Source: Sphingomonas azotifigens NBRC 15497 (GTDB lineage: Bacteria; Pseudomonadota; Alphaproteobacteria; Sphingomonadales; Sphingomonadaceae). From it: 64,000 nucleotides of DNA. The stretch spans positions 143,131 to 207,130 of the forward strand of contig NZ_BCTR01000012.1 of assembly GCF_002091475.1 (NCBI RefSeq), written 5' to 3'. The notes under the pieces were generated by a model, which saw nothing but the letters and a program-made list of their open reading frames with translations, had not been told where the DNA came from and ran no database searches. Every line of letters starts with the position of its first letter. Positions within the stretch are counted from its first letter, which is position 1. The translations under genes were made by a program, and so were the position numbers. Positions 8,450 to 17,512 of the stretch are shown in pieces.

Positions 8450-10552
8450 TCACTCAAATTCAAGGATAGCGGCATCGACCACCAAACTGTCTCCGGCCGC
8501 AAAATGCGCCTTTTTGACGGTGCCGGTTCGCTCGGCGCGCAGGATGTTCTCCATCTTCATCGCCTCGACGACGGCGAGCGCCTGCCCCGCCTCGACCTTG
8601 TCCCCCGGCTGGACGTGCAGCCGGGTGAGCAGACCAGGCATCGGCGCGAGCAGGAAGCGGCTCATGTCGGGTGGCACCTTCTCGATCATGTGATCGCGGT
8701 ACTGGGCGACATGCAGCGGCAGCACCTCTACCCGATGCGCGGCGCCGTGCGCGGTCAGCTTCCAGCCGATGCGGGTGCGGTCGACCGCGGTAGCGAACGC
8801 GATGCCGTCGATGCGAGCGACGAACTGCGGATCGCCGAGGCGCCAGTGGCCGGACACCTCCAGCGGCGGTTCGTTGCTCGACAGGTTCACCAGCAGCCCG
8901 GTCTCGCAGCCGTCGACGGTGACGTCGAAGCGGTGCTCCCCGATCCGCACCGCGCGCGCGGTCGACAGCGGCACAGGCGCGCCGAGCTGGCCGGAGATTT
9001 CCGCCGCTCGCCCGGTCCGGGCAAGGTCGAGCACCACCGCCACGGCCGCCAGCCGGCGCACCAGCGCCTCGTCCGCCGGCGCGCCGTGGAAGCCCTCGGG
9101 ATATTCCTCGGCGATGAAGCCGGTGGTCAGTTCGCCCGAGCGGAAGCGCGGGTGCTGCATGATCGCCGAGAGGAAATCGATATTGTGGCCGATTCCGTCG
9201 ATCCGGAAGCGGTCGAGCGCCTGCACCTGCAGGTCGGCGGCCTCGTTGCGCGTCGGCGCCCAGGTGATGAGCTTGGCGATCATCGGATCGTAGAACATGC
9301 TGATCTCGGAGCCTTCGGTCACGCCGTCGTCGACGCGGACATAGCCCGCCCTTTTAAGCCCCTCCTCCTGGGAGGAGGGGTTGGGGTGGAGGGATTCCAG
9401 ACCGTAGCTTGGTCTCGGTGAGACACGGCCCCACCCCAACCCCTCCCCTGAAGGGGAGGGGCTACGATAGCGCATCAGCCGGCCGGTGCTCGGCAGGAAA
9501 CCGCGATAGGGATCCTCGGCATAGACGCGGTTCTCGATCGCCCAGCCGTCGAGTTTCACCTCTTCCTGCGTAAACGCCAGCTTCTCCCCGGCCGCCACGC
9601 GGATCATCTGCTCGACCAGATCGAGCCCGGTAATCGCCTCGGTCACCGGATGCTCCACCTGGAGTCGGGTGTTCATCTCGAGGAAGTAGAAGCCCTGCCC
9701 CGTTTTGTCCGCGCCGGATACGATCAACTCGACCGTGCCCGCGCTGTAATAGCCCACCGCCCGCGCCAGTGCGACTGCCTGCTCGCCCATCGCCTTACGC
9801 ATCTCGGGCGTGACGAAGGGCGACGGCGCTTCCTCGACGACCTTCTGGTGGCGGCGCTGGATCGAGCATTCGCGCTCGTTGAGGTAGACGATGTTGCCGT
9901 GCTGATCGCCCAGCACCTGGATCTCGATGTGGCGCGGGCTCTCGATGAACTTCTCGATGAACACGCGGTCGTCGCCGAAGCTGGCGAGGCCTTCGCGCTT
10001 GGTCGCCTCGAAGCCCTCGCGCACGTCCCGCTCGCTATAGGCCAGCCGCATGCCCTTGCCTCCGCCGCCGGCCGAGGCCTTCATCATCACCGGATAGCCG
10101 ATCTCGCCCGCGATCCGCACGGCATGCTCGGTATCCTCGATCTCGCCGACAAAGCCGGGAACGACGTTCACGCCCGCCTGCTTGGCGAGCTTCTTCGACT
10201 CGATCTTGTCGCCCATCGCCGCGATCGCCCCCGGCGGCGGCCCGACGAACGCGATCCCCGCCTCGGCACAGGCCTTGGCGAAGCTCTCGCGCTCGGAGAG
10301 GAAGCCATAGCCGGGGTGGATCGCGTCGGCGCCGGTTTCCTTGGCGGCGAGCAGGATCAGGTCCGCGCGGAGATAGCTTTCCGCCGCCGGTGCCGGTCCG
10401 AGCCGCACCGCCTCGTCCGCCATCCGCACATGCGGCGCGCGCGCATCCGCATCCGAATAGACCGCGACCGTGGCGATGCCCATCTTCTTGGCCGTGCGCA
10501 TCACCCGGCACGCGATTTCGCCACGGTTGGCGACGAGGATTTTCTTGAACAT
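8450..10552 (-). CDS. pccA: Propionyl-CoA (acetyl-CoA) carboxylase biotin-containing alpha subunit
   Basis: A 700-residue biotin-dependent carboxylase subunit that works with PccB (15.9-17.4 kb) to make methylmalonyl-CoA. Order of domains: biotin carboxylase N-domain ([17 protein letters not shown]), ATP-grasp with KASAGGGGKGMRLAY and ERECSIQRRHQKV, FLEMNTRLQVEHPVTE, the C-domain, a PCC-type linker, and the biotinyl domain with VVEAMKMENIL, whose biotinylated lysine is K666. Residues about 363-398 are an oddity: a translated palindromic repeat rich in Ser, Pro, Gly and Glu sits between GRLMRYR and YVRVDDG. The remaining sequence stays in frame, so the gene is probably functional. The ATG shares one base with the stop of the HNH gene upstream (TAATG). 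Confidence 0.95.
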   Translation of the reverse strand: MFKKILVANRGEIACRVMRTAKKMGIATVAVYSDADARAPHVRMADEAVRLGPAPAAESYLRADLILLAAKETGADAIHPGYGFLSERESFAKACAEAGIAFVGPPPGAIAAMGDKIESKKLAKQAGVNVVPGFVGEIEDTEHAVRIAGEIGYPVMMKASAGGGGKGMRLAYSERDVREGFEATKREGLASFGDDRVFIEKFIESPRHIEIQVLGDQHGNIVYLNERECSIQRRHQKVVEEAPSPFVTPEMRKAMGEQAVALARAVGYYSAGTVELIVSGADKTGQGFYFLEMNTRLQVEHPVTEAITGLDLVEQMIRVAAGEKLAFTQEEVKLDGWAIENRVYAEDPYRGFLPSTGRLMRYRSPSPSGEGLGWGRVSPRPSYGLESLHPNPSSQEEGLKRAGYVRVDDGVTEGSEISMFYDPMIAKLITWAPTRNEAADLQVQALDRFRIDGIGHNIDFLSAIMQHPRFRSGELTTGFIAEEYPEGFHGAPADEALVRRLAAVAVVLDLARTGRAAEISGQLGAPVPLSTARAVRIGEHRFDVTVDGCETGLLVNLSSNEPPLEVSGHWRLGDPQFVARIDGIAFATAVDRTRIGWKLTAHGAAHRVEVLPLHVAQYRDHMIEKVPPDMSRFLLAPMPGLLTRLHVQPGDKVEAGQALAVVEAMKMENILRAERTGTVKKAHFAAGDSLVVDAAILEFE
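9357..9463. repeat. GC-rich palindromic repeat inside pccA, translated in frame
   Basis: About 107 bases made of two arms: one runs from AGCCCCTCC to AGGGGTTGGGGTGG, and the other from CCACCCCAACCCCT to AGGGGCT. Each arm has its own internal hairpin (CCTCCTGGGAGG and CCCCTGAAGGGG). The arms pair with each other over the outer and inner segments, so the whole element can form a cruciform. It is in the pccA coding sequence without breaking the frame. Related GC-rich elements occur at about 12790, 15691 and 58187. Confidence 0.85.
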
Positions 10553-11187
10553 TACTTTCGATCCTGAAGCTGGATTAACTTCTTCTTGAACTCGGCTTCG
10601 AGATGTTCCCAATCGTCCCCAAAGTGCGCCCTTCGATGGTCGTTGGCACAAAGCGCAATCACGTTTGCAAGGCTGTCACACCCTTGCCTTGCCAAAGAAA
10701 TGATATGATGGGTTTCCAGGTAGATCCGGCCGCTTTTTGTTTTGAAACCGAAAGCGCCACAATATTCACATTTACCAGCCGCCCGCCTAAGTACTTGCAA
10801 TCTAATCTTTGGATCTCTTACAAAGCGTTCGCCCGAGTGGGGTACGCGATTGGGAATTTCGACTCCACTAAATTCGTCGATATCGTCAATCGCGGATCGG
10901 TTAACGTTTAGAAAATCGTCCGCGTAAGTTACAATCTCAAGCCCAAGCTCACGTGCAAATATATGCGCGTCCGAAGTATTAAACTCCTTCGGAAGCGAGA
11001 CTGGAAAGAAAGCGGCCCTAATTATCGCGTTCGCCGGGTATAGGTCACCCTCATACGAAATCCAAGTGGTCTTTGCTCCCCGTCCATTAGCGTATTTCTT
11101 AAGGAAACACTCTTCACCTAATAACCTAAAGTCACTGATTGCAGACATTATGTCAGAAATTGATAGCTCACCGAATTTAGTTTTCAC
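10552..11187 (-). CDS. HNH endonuclease with ScoMcrA-like N-terminal domain
   Basis: A 211-residue protein. The N-terminal region (about 1-85), with [29 protein letters not shown] and [11 protein letters not shown], resembles the head domain of ScoMcrA-type modification-dependent endonucleases. The C-terminal HNH fold has [34 protein letters not shown], with cysteines for a structural zinc and the HH...N...H catalytic pattern. Such enzymes cut methylated or phosphorothioated DNA, but the target here is unknown. The gene starts with GTG overlapping the bioB stop and its TAA shares a base with the pccA ATG. Three 60-base lines counted by hand give 78 G+C of 180, well below the surrounding genes, which suggests horizontal origin. 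Confidence 0.82.
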   Translation of the reverse strand: MKTKFGELSISDIMSAISDFRLLGEECFLKKYANGRGAKTTWISYEGDLYPANAIIRAAFFPVSLPKEFNTSDAHIFARELGLEIVTYADDFLNVNRSAIDDIDEFSGVEIPNRVPHSGERFVRDPKIRLQVLRRAAGKCEYCGAFGFKTKSGRIYLETHHIISLARQGCDSLANVIALCANDHRRAHFGDDWEHLEAEFKKKLIQLQDRK

Positions 11188-12194
11188 TCCGCCGCCTCCA
11201 GCTCCACCTTGCACTCCGCGGCCATCGGCGTGAGCCCCAAGCGGGCGAACAGCGCGGCGTCCTTGTCGTCGCCGGCATTGCCCGCGGTCAGCAGCTTGTC
11301 GCCGGTGAAGATCGAATTGGCGCCCGCCAGGAAGCACAAGGCCTGGGTGGCATCGCTCATGCTCTCGCGGCCCGCGGACAGCCGGACCATCGAGCGCGGC
11401 ATGGTGATGCGCGCCACCGCGACGGTGCGGACGAACTCGATATCGTCGATCTTCGCGAGCGGGGTATCGGCCAGCATGTCGCCGAGTACGGTGCCCTTCA
11501 CCGGCACCAACGCGTTGACCGGCACGCTGCCCGGATGCACCGGCAGCGTCGCCAGGGCATGAATGAAGCCCACCCGGTCGCCGCGCGTCTCGCCCATGCC
11601 GACGATGCCGCCGCAGCACACATTGATGCCCGCCTCGCGGACATGCTCCAGCGTCTCCAGCCGCTCCTCGAAGCTGCGGGTGGTGATCACCTCGCCATAG
11701 CGTTCGGGCGAGGTATCGATATTGTGGTTGTAGTAATCGAGCCCGGCATCGGCGAGCGTCTTCGCCTGATCATCGGTGAGCATGCCCAGCGTCATGCAGG
11801 TTTCCATGCCCATCGCGCGGACGCCCTTCACCATCTCGACGATGGCGCCCATGTCGCGGTCCTTGGGGTTGCGCCAGGCGGCACCCATGCAGAAGCGGGT
11901 CGAGCCATGGTCCTTGGCCTGCGCCGCCGCCTGCAGCACCGCGCGCGGGTCCATCAGCTTGGTCGCCTTGAGGCCGGTATCGGCATGCGCCGACTGGCTG
12001 CAATAGCCGCAATCCTCGGGGCAGCCGCCGGTCTTGATCGAGAGGAGCGTCGAGCGCTGGACCTGGTTCGCCGGATGGTTGGCGCGGTGGACTTCGGCTG
12101 CGCGGAACACGAGTTCGGTGAACGGCAGGTCGAACAGCGCGGCGATCTCGTCGCGGGTCCAGTCGGTACGCACGGGGGTGGTTTCGAGGGTCAA
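11184..12194 (-). CDS. bioB: Biotin synthase BioB
   Basis: A 336-residue radical SAM enzyme that inserts sulfur into dethiobiotin to form biotin. The CPEDCGYC motif (cysteines about 58, 62 and 65) binds the 4Fe-4S cluster; [24 protein letters not shown] and [13 protein letters not shown] complete the family pattern, and RLSAGRE provides the arginine ligand of the 2Fe-2S cluster. The start is read as TTG with a TTGA overlap onto the upstream stop and GGAG four bases before it; an upstream TTG at 12215 is possible. Its place inside the propionyl-CoA operon fits, because both PccA and other carboxylases need biotin. No other bio genes are nearby. Confidence 0.95.
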   Translation of the reverse strand: MTLETTPVRTDWTRDEIAALFDLPFTELVFRAAEVHRANHPANQVQRSTLLSIKTGGCPEDCGYCSQSAHADTGLKATKLMDPRAVLQAAAQAKDHGSTRFCMGAAWRNPKDRDMGAIVEMVKGVRAMGMETCMTLGMLTDDQAKTLADAGLDYYNHNIDTSPERYGEVITTRSFEERLETLEHVREAGINVCCGGIVGMGETRGDRVGFIHALATLPVHPGSVPVNALVPVKGTVLGDMLADTPLAKIDDIEFVRTVAVARITMPRSMVRLSAGRESMSDATQALCFLAGANSIFTGDKLLTAGNAGDDKDAALFARLGLTPMAAECKVELEAAE

Positions 12195-13120
12195 GCAAGC
12201 AACTCCGGTGAACAATTACGCCGCGCGGCATAGCGGGTGAGTGGCCCGGCGTAAAAGGGCGCGGCGCGGCGTTCGTGCTCGCCGCTGCCGATCCCCGCGA
12301 CGGACTGGGCGACGCGCGCGACGGCGCCGCTGCTGAGGCGATCGAGCGGCTCGACATGGATGCCGATGGTGAACAGCACTGCCCCGCTTTGGGGCAGGCG
12401 GCGCAGCGTCTGGCGTTCGCAGCGAACGAACAGGGTTTGCCCCGCGTTGGTGTCGGTCACATGGGCGAAGCGGACCTGGGGATCGTCATGGGGCAGGTAG
12501 CGCCATGCGTCGCTTGCCACGACGAACCAGTTGGTGCGGCCGAAGATCGGGCCCGGCGGGAGGGTCGCGAAGAAATGGTCGACGCCAGAGGCGAGCTGCT
12601 CGGCATAGCCATGGATCGGCGCATGGATCGGGGTGAGCGCGTGGCCGAGCTTTTCGGCGAGGTGCCAGTCGGTGGGAAAGGCCAGCGCGGCGGCGGTGAG
12701 GCGGTACTGGCCGGAAGCGTCCGGGGTGAGGATGCAGAGGTCTTCCCAAACCCTCGCGGCGGCAGTGCGCAGGGCCGTGACCGCGTGTGCCCCCCTCCCG
12801 CTTGCGGGAGGGGTCGGGGGAGGGACTGACGTGGAAGAAGCGCTGAAAGGTTCCAGCCCCTCCCCTAGCCCCTCCCGCAAGCGGGAGGGGAACGCCGCCT
12901 TCCCGCCCTCCAGCAGTACTGCGACCTCTTCCACCGCCGCTTCGGCCTCCGGCAGAACCTGCACGCAATCCGGCTCCGCCGTGAACACGGCGGCCCGCGC
13001 CGCCAGATCCACGCCCGGCGTCAGCCACTCCGGCTCCGGCACGCGTACCAGCCCCATACGCAGCGCCCCTCCGCCACGCGCGCGGGACAGCAGCGCTTCG
13101 ACGGAGAAACCCAGGCTCAT
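12191..13120 (-). CDS. DUF3445 / heme-dependent oxidative N-demethylase alpha-like protein
   Basis: A 309-residue protein matching the HODM alpha-subunit-like family (DUF3445) by [19 protein letters not shown], then [10 protein letters not shown] and FGRTNWFVV, with [20 protein letters not shown] in the second half. Characterised relatives use heme to demethylate amines, and others are uncharacterised; the substrate here is unknown. Residues about 77-110 are encoded by a GC-rich palindromic repeat and are low-complexity Pro/Gly/Arg sequence, a probable surface insertion. The ATG overlaps the scpA stop (ATGA) and the stop overlaps the bioB TTG, so it is firmly part of the operon. The family assignment is from memory of its motifs. 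Confidence 0.75.
   Translation of the reverse strand: MSLGFSVEALLSRARGGGALRMGLVRVPEPEWLTPGVDLAARAAVFTAEPDCVQVLPEAEAAVEEVAVLLEGGKAAFPSRLREGLGEGLEPFSASSTSVPPPTPPASGRGAHAVTALRTAAARVWEDLCILTPDASGQYRLTAAALAFPTDWHLAEKLGHALTPIHAPIHGYAEQLASGVDHFFATLPPGPIFGRTNWFVVASDAWRYLPHDDPQVRFAHVTDTNAGQTLFVRCERQTLRRLPQSGAVLFTIGIHVEPLDRLSSGAVARVAQSVAGIGSGEHERRAAPFYAGPLTRYAARRNCSPELLA
12790..12890. repeat. GC-rich palindromic repeat inside the HODM-like gene, translated in frame
   Basis: About 100 bases with CCCCTCCCGCTTGCGGGAGG at the left and CCCTCCCGCAAGCGGGAGGG at the right; each end is a hairpin and the two ends are also reverse complements of each other. The centre carries GTCGGGGGAGGGA and TCCCCTAGCCCCTCCC. 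The reading frame passes through it, giving a Ser/Pro/Gly/Arg-rich segment. It belongs with the similar repeats at 9357, 15691 and 58187. Confidence 0.85.
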
Positions 13121-15255
13121 TCGGCGGCGGCCTCGAGCGGCGGCATATTGTGACCGAGCAGCCGCAGCACGTCGGCCGCGCACTCGACGACGTTCGAGCC
13201 TGGACCGTAGATGCCCTGTACCCCGGCTGCGCGCAGCATCTCGTAGTCCTGCGGCGGGATCACGCCGCCGGCGATCACCTTGATATCGCTTCGCCCCGCT
13301 TCCCGCAGGCCGCGGATCAGCTCCGGGATCAGCGTCTTGTGCCCGGCCGCAAGGCTGGAGGCGCCGACCACGTCGACGTCGCTTTCCAGCGCCAGCACCA
13401 CAGTTTCCTCCGGCGTCTGGAACAGCGGTCCACTGACCACCTCGAACCCCATGTCGGAAAAAGCGGAAGCGATGACATTGGCGCCGCGATCATGACCGTC
13501 CTGACCCATCTTGGCGACGAGCAGCCGCGGCTTGCGACCCAACCGGCGCTCAACCGCCTCGACGCCGCGCACGACCTCGGCCCAGCGATCGTCCTCGGCG
13601 TAAGGCGCGGCATAGACGCCCTTCACCGGCGTCGGTTGGGTGGCGTAGCGGCCGAACACATCCTCCATCGCTGCGCTGATCTCGCCGAGCGTCGCACGGG
13701 CGCGCGCCGCCACGACGGCGAGTTCGAGCAGATTGCCGCCGCCCTTGGCACCTTCGCGCAGCGCATCGAGCGCCGCCTGGCACGCAGCCTCGTTCCGCGC
13801 GGCCTTCACCCGCTGGATGCGGGCGATCTGCGCCTCACGCACCGCGGCGTTGTCGACCTCCAGCGTCTCGAGCAAATCCTCGTTGGGCAGACGGTATTTG
13901 TTGACCCCGACGATCACATCCTCGCCGCGATCGACCCGCGCCTGCCGCGCGGCGGCGGCTTCCTCGATCATCGCCTTGGGCCAGCCGGCAGCGACCGCCT
14001 TGGCCATGCCGCCCTCGGCTTCGACCCGCTCGATGATCTTCCAGGCCTTGTCGACCAACTGCTGCGTCAGGCTCTCGACATAATAGCTGCCGCCCAAAGG
14101 ATCGACGACCTTGGTCATCCCCGTTTCTTCCTGCAGCACGATCTGGGTGTTGCGGGCGATGCGGGCGGAGAAATCGGTCGGCAACGCGATCGCTTCGTCG
14201 AGCGCGTTGGTGTGGAGGCTCTGGGTGCCGCCCAGCATCGCCGCCATTGCCTCGATCGTGGTGCGGATGACGTTGTTGTACGGGTCCTGCTCGGTCAGCG
14301 ACACGCCCGAGGTCTGGCAATGCGTGCGCAGCATCTTCGAGCGCTCGTCCTGCGCGCCAAGCTGCGTCATCACCCGATGCCACAGCACGCGCGCCGCCCG
14401 CAGCTTCGCCACTTCCATGAAGAAGTTCATACCGATTGCGAAGAAGAAGCTCAGACGACCTGCAAACTTGTCGATATCGAGGCCCGAGGCGACGCCGTAC
14501 TTCACATATTCCATGCCGTCGGCGATGGTGAAGGCGAGCTCCTGCACCTGCGTCGCGCCGGCTTCCTGCATATGGTAGCCGGAGATGGAAATGCTGTTGA
14601 ATTTCGGCATCTTCGCGCTGGTATAGGCGAAAATGTCTGAAATGATCCGCATGCTCGGTTCGGGCGGGTAGATATAGGTGTTCCGAACCATGAACTCCTT
14701 GAGGATGTCGTTCTGGATCGTACCTTCCAGCTTCTCCTGCGGAACGCCCTGCTCCTCGCCCGCGACGATGAAGAAGGCGAGCACCGGGATCACCGCACCG
14801 TTCATCGTCATCGAGACCGACATCTGGTCGAGCGGAATACCGTCGAACAGGATCTTCATGTCCTCGATCGTGTCGATCGCCACCCCGGCCTTGCCGACAT
14901 CGCCGACGACGCGCGGATGGTCGCTGTCATAGCCGCGATGCGTGGCGAGATCGAAGGCGACCGACAGGCCCTTCTGCCCGGCGGCGAGGTTGCGGCGGTA
15001 GAAAGCGTTCGACTCCTCGGCGGTCGAGAATCCCGCATACTGGCGGATCGTCCAGGGTCGCCCCGCGTACATCGAGGCGCGCACGCCGCGGGTGAACGGC
15101 GCGAAGCCCGGCAAGCCGGGGTCGACAACTCCAACATCCTCTTGCGTATACAGTGGCTTGACGGAAATACCTTCAGGCGTTTCCCAGGTTAGATCCTTGC
15201 CCCTGACCTCCTTCGAGGCGGCGGCGGACCATTGGTCGATCGTGGGCTTGGTCAC
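13117..15255 (-). CDS. scpA: Methylmalonyl-CoA mutase, single-chain B12-dependent
   Basis: A 712-residue mutase that interconverts (R)-methylmalonyl-CoA and succinyl-CoA with adenosylcobalamin; length matches the homodimeric ScpA/Sbm type. The catalytic barrel contains [27 protein letters not shown] and [12 protein letters not shown], and the C-terminal cobalamin domain has the lower-ligand motif [11 protein letters not shown], with His588, and [12 protein letters not shown]. The start is GTG one base after the mce stop, preceded by GGGGAG; longer readings would run through mce. It overlaps the HODM-like gene by four bases. No meaB-type chaperone gene is visible nearby. Confidence 0.97.
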   Translation of the reverse strand: MTKPTIDQWSAAASKEVRGKDLTWETPEGISVKPLYTQEDVGVVDPGLPGFAPFTRGVRASMYAGRPWTIRQYAGFSTAEESNAFYRRNLAAGQKGLSVAFDLATHRGYDSDHPRVVGDVGKAGVAIDTIEDMKILFDGIPLDQMSVSMTMNGAVIPVLAFFIVAGEEQGVPQEKLEGTIQNDILKEFMVRNTYIYPPEPSMRIISDIFAYTSAKMPKFNSISISGYHMQEAGATQVQELAFTIADGMEYVKYGVASGLDIDKFAGRLSFFFAIGMNFFMEVAKLRAARVLWHRVMTQLGAQDERSKMLRTHCQTSGVSLTEQDPYNNVIRTTIEAMAAMLGGTQSLHTNALDEAIALPTDFSARIARNTQIVLQEETGMTKVVDPLGGSYYVESLTQQLVDKAWKIIERVEAEGGMAKAVAAGWPKAMIEEAAAARQARVDRGEDVIVGVNKYRLPNEDLLETLEVDNAAVREAQIARIQRVKAARNEAACQAALDALREGAKGGGNLLELAVVAARARATLGEISAAMEDVFGRYATQPTPVKGVYAAPYAEDDRWAEVVRGVEAVERRLGRKPRLLVAKMGQDGHDRGANVIASAFSDMGFEVVSGPLFQTPEETVVLALESDVDVVGASSLAAGHKTLIPELIRGLREAGRSDIKVIAGGVIPPQDYEMLRAAGVQGIYGPGSNVVECAADVLRLLGHNMPPLEAAAE

Positions 15256-15256
15256 C

Positions 15257-15676
15257 TCAATGCTCCCCACGCGGCGTTTCCATGATCTCGGTAAGTACGC
15301 CGCCCATATCCTTGGGATGGACGAAGAAGATCGGTGTGCCATGCGCCCCGATGCGCGGCTCGCCGAGGACCTTGCAGCCCCTGCCCTCGAACCAGGCTTT
15401 GGCTTCATGGATATCGGGGACCTCGTAGCAGAGATGATGCTGTCCACCTGCCGGGTTCTTCGCCAGGAAACCATGAATCGGCGACGCTTCGCCCAACGGC
15501 TCGATCAGCTCGATCTGGCTGTTCGGCGTATCGACGAAACACACCTTCACGCCCTGCGCGGGCAGGTCGAACGGCGCGCGGATCACCGTTGCACCCATCA
15601 CGTCGCGGTAGAAGGCGATCGACGCTTCGATCGACGGCGTCGCAACGCCGACATGGTTGAGACGGCCGAGTTTCAT
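15257..15676 (-). CDS. mce: Methylmalonyl-CoA epimerase
   Basis: A 139-residue glyoxalase/VOC-fold enzyme that converts (S)- to (R)-methylmalonyl-CoA, linking PCC to the mutase. It shows LNHVGVAT (first metal histidine), [22 protein letters not shown] and the C-terminal metal glutamate in GVLTEIMET. Length and motif order are normal. It is followed within one base by scpA, so the two are probably translated together, and is separated from pccB by a 200-base gap holding a large inverted repeat. Confidence 0.95.
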   Translation of the reverse strand: MKLGRLNHVGVATPSIEASIAFYRDVMGATVIRAPFDLPAQGVKVCFVDTPNSQIELIEPLGEASPIHGFLAKNPAGGQHHLCYEVPDIHEAKAWFEGRGCKVLGEPRIGAHGTPIFFVHPKDMGGVLTEIMETPRGEH

Positions 15677-15690
15677 AGCTGCTCCTCAAT

Positions 15691-15853
15691 TCCTCCCCGG
15701 CACGGGGAGGGGGACCGCTCGCCGAAGGCGAGTGGTGGAGGGGCCGCGCCGAACGGCGCGGTTCCGGTGGCAATCGCGGAACACCGCCGCGTTCCGCGGC
15801 GGCCCCTCCACCATGTGCTGGCGCACATGGTCCCCCTCCCCGTTCTCGGGAGG
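15691..15853. repeat. Large nested inverted repeat between pccB and mce
   Basis: The 205-base gap between pccB and mce is filled by a long imperfect palindrome of about 160 bases. The left arm has GGGGAGGGGGACC then GGTGGAGGGGCCGC; the right arm has GCGGCCCCTCCACCA then TGGTCCCCCTCCCC. Smaller hairpins lie inside it, for example CGCTCGCCGAAGGCGAGTG and GCCGAACGGC. It could act in RNA as a processing or attenuation element that separates expression of pccB from the downstream genes. No coding content was recognised. Confidence 0.85.
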
Positions 15854-15881
15854 ATCTTGGAGGGCATCGAACGCCCGCCGG

Positions 15882-17414
15882 TTACAGCGGGATATTGTCA
15901 TGCTTCTTCCAGGGGTTCTCGAGCCGCTTGTTCCGCAGCTTGCGAAGGCCCAGCGCGATCCGGCGCCGCGTCGAGTGCGGCATGATCACCTCGTCGACAA
16001 AGCCCTTGCTCGCGGCAACGAAGGGATTGGCGAAGCGCGCTTCATACTCGGCGGTGCGCTCGGCGATCTCCTCGGGCGTCCGTCCACGGAAAATAATCTC
16101 CACCGCGCCCTTGGCGCCCATTACCGCGATCTCGGCGGTCGGCCAGGCATAGTTGAGGTCGCCGCGCAGATGCTTCGACGCCATGACGTCATAGGCACCG
16201 CCATAGGCTTTCCGCGTGATCACCGTGATCTTGGGCACCGTCGCCTCGGCATAGGCGAAGAGCAGCTTGGCGCCGTGCTTGATGATTCCCGAATGCTCCT
16301 GGCCGACGCCCGGCAGGAAGCCCGGCACGTCGACGAAGGTGACGATCGGGATCTCGAACGCGTCGCAGAAGCGCACGAACCGTGCAGCCTTCTTGGAAGC
16401 GTTGATATCGAGGCAGCCGGCCAGTACCATCGGCTGGTTCGCCACCACGCCCACCGTGCGCCCCTCGATCCGGCCGAAGCCGGTCAGGATATTGCCGGCA
16501 TGGGCGGGTTGCAGCTCGAAGAACTCGCCCTCGTCGAGCGTCTTCCGGATCAGCTCGTGCATGTCATAGGGCTGGTTGGCGCTGGGAGGGATCAGCGTGT
16601 CGAGGCTCTCGTCGATCCGATCCCACGGATCGTCGCTCGGCAGCGCGGGCGGCGCCTCGCGGTTCGAGGCGGGAAGAAAGTCCACGAAGTCGCGGGCCGC
16701 GAGCAGCGCCTCGATATCGTTTTCGAAGGCCACGTCGGCGACCCCCGACTTCGTGGTATGCGTCACCGCTCCACCCAGCTCCTCCTGCGTGACGATCTCG
16801 TTGGTAACGGTCTTCACTACATCCGGGCCGGTAACGAACATGTAGGACGAATCCTTCACCATGAAGATGAAGTCCGTCATTGCGGGGCTATAGACCGCGC
16901 CGCCGGCGCAGGGGCCCATGATCAGGCTGAGCTGGGGGACGACGCCCGAGGCCAGCACGTTGCGCTGGAATACCTCGGCATAGCCGCCGAGCGAGGCTAC
17001 GCCTTCCTGGATCCGCGCGCCGCCGCTGTCGTTGAGGCCGATCACGGGCGCGCCGACCTTCATCGCCATGTCCATGATCTTGCAGATCTTCTGCGCATGC
17101 CGCTCCGAAAGCGAGCCGCCGAACACGGTGAAATCCTGGCTGAACACGAAGACCAGCCGGCCGTTGATCGTGCCCGAGCCGGTGACGACGCCGTCGCCGG
17201 GGATCACCTGGTCCTGCATGCCGAAATCGGTGCAGTTGTGCTCGACATACATGTCGAGCTCCTCGAAGCTACCCGCATCGAGCAGCACCTCGAGCCGCTC
17301 GCGGGCGGTCAGCTTTCCCTTGGCATGCTGTGCGTCGATCCGCTTCTGGCCGCCGCCCAGACGGGCAGCGGCACGACGGCGTTCCAGTTCCTCGATCGTC
17401 GACGACATCGGCAT
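15882..17414 (-). CDS. pccB: Propionyl-CoA carboxylase carboxyltransferase beta subunit
   Basis: A 510-residue carboxyltransferase that moves the carboxyl group from carboxybiotin on PccA to propionyl-CoA. Two crotonase-like halves are visible: the N half with [24 protein letters not shown] and [12 protein letters not shown], and the C half with [28 protein letters not shown] and the C-terminal [12 protein letters not shown] typical of PccB. The start is placed at the ATG of MPMSST, preceded by GGAGAG; a second ATG is two codons downstream. It is the first gene of the propionate operon and is divergent from the ScfR-type regulator. Confidence 0.96.
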   Translation of the reverse strand: MPMSSTIEELERRRAAARLGGGQKRIDAQHAKGKLTARERLEVLLDAGSFEELDMYVEHNCTDFGMQDQVIPGDGVVTGSGTINGRLVFVFSQDFTVFGGSLSERHAQKICKIMDMAMKVGAPVIGLNDSGGARIQEGVASLGGYAEVFQRNVLASGVVPQLSLIMGPCAGGAVYSPAMTDFIFMVKDSSYMFVTGPDVVKTVTNEIVTQEELGGAVTHTTKSGVADVAFENDIEALLAARDFVDFLPASNREAPPALPSDDPWDRIDESLDTLIPPSANQPYDMHELIRKTLDEGEFFELQPAHAGNILTGFGRIEGRTVGVVANQPMVLAGCLDINASKKAARFVRFCDAFEIPIVTFVDVPGFLPGVGQEHSGIIKHGAKLLFAYAEATVPKITVITRKAYGGAYDVMASKHLRGDLNYAWPTAEIAVMGAKGAVEIIFRGRTPEEIAERTAEYEARFANPFVAASKGFVDEVIMPHSTRRRIALGLRKLRNKRLENPWKKHDNIPL

Positions 17415-17455
17415 CTCTCTCCGTGGACGCGGCTTGTGCATCGGGACATGACGCA

Positions 17456-17500
17456 TCCGCAAATGCAATGTTGCAAAGTTGCGGGATAGGGGTTTGCAGA
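17456..17500. promoter_or_regulatory. Candidate ScfR operator with TTTGCAAA-like boxes
   Basis: In the 98-base gap between pccB and the divergent regulator there are three near-matches to the half-site TTTGCAAA: TCCGCAAA (17456-17463), GTTGCAAA (17470-17477) and TTTGCAGA (17493-17500). TGCAATGTTGCA (17464-17475) also forms an inverted repeat. From memory, TTTGCAAA pairs are the sites of PccR, and a related motif is the site of RamB, both of this regulator family. Spacing differs from the published N4 arrangement, so the call is tentative. Confidence 0.5.
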
Positions 17501-17512
17501 GTAGGAGAGGCC

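Noticed and set aside
9357..9463. The pccA repeat as a frameshift or assembly error
   Set aside because: The frame is open on both sides and the biotinyl domain follows in frame, and a second coding copy behaves the same way in a neighbouring gene.
10552..11187. HNH gene as part of an insertion sequence, prophage or homing intron
   Set aside because: No transposase, terminal repeats, target duplication or split host gene was seen; its borders are ordinary overlaps.
15691..15853. CRISPR array
   Set aside because: The region is one nested palindrome, without evenly spaced identical repeats and unique spacers.
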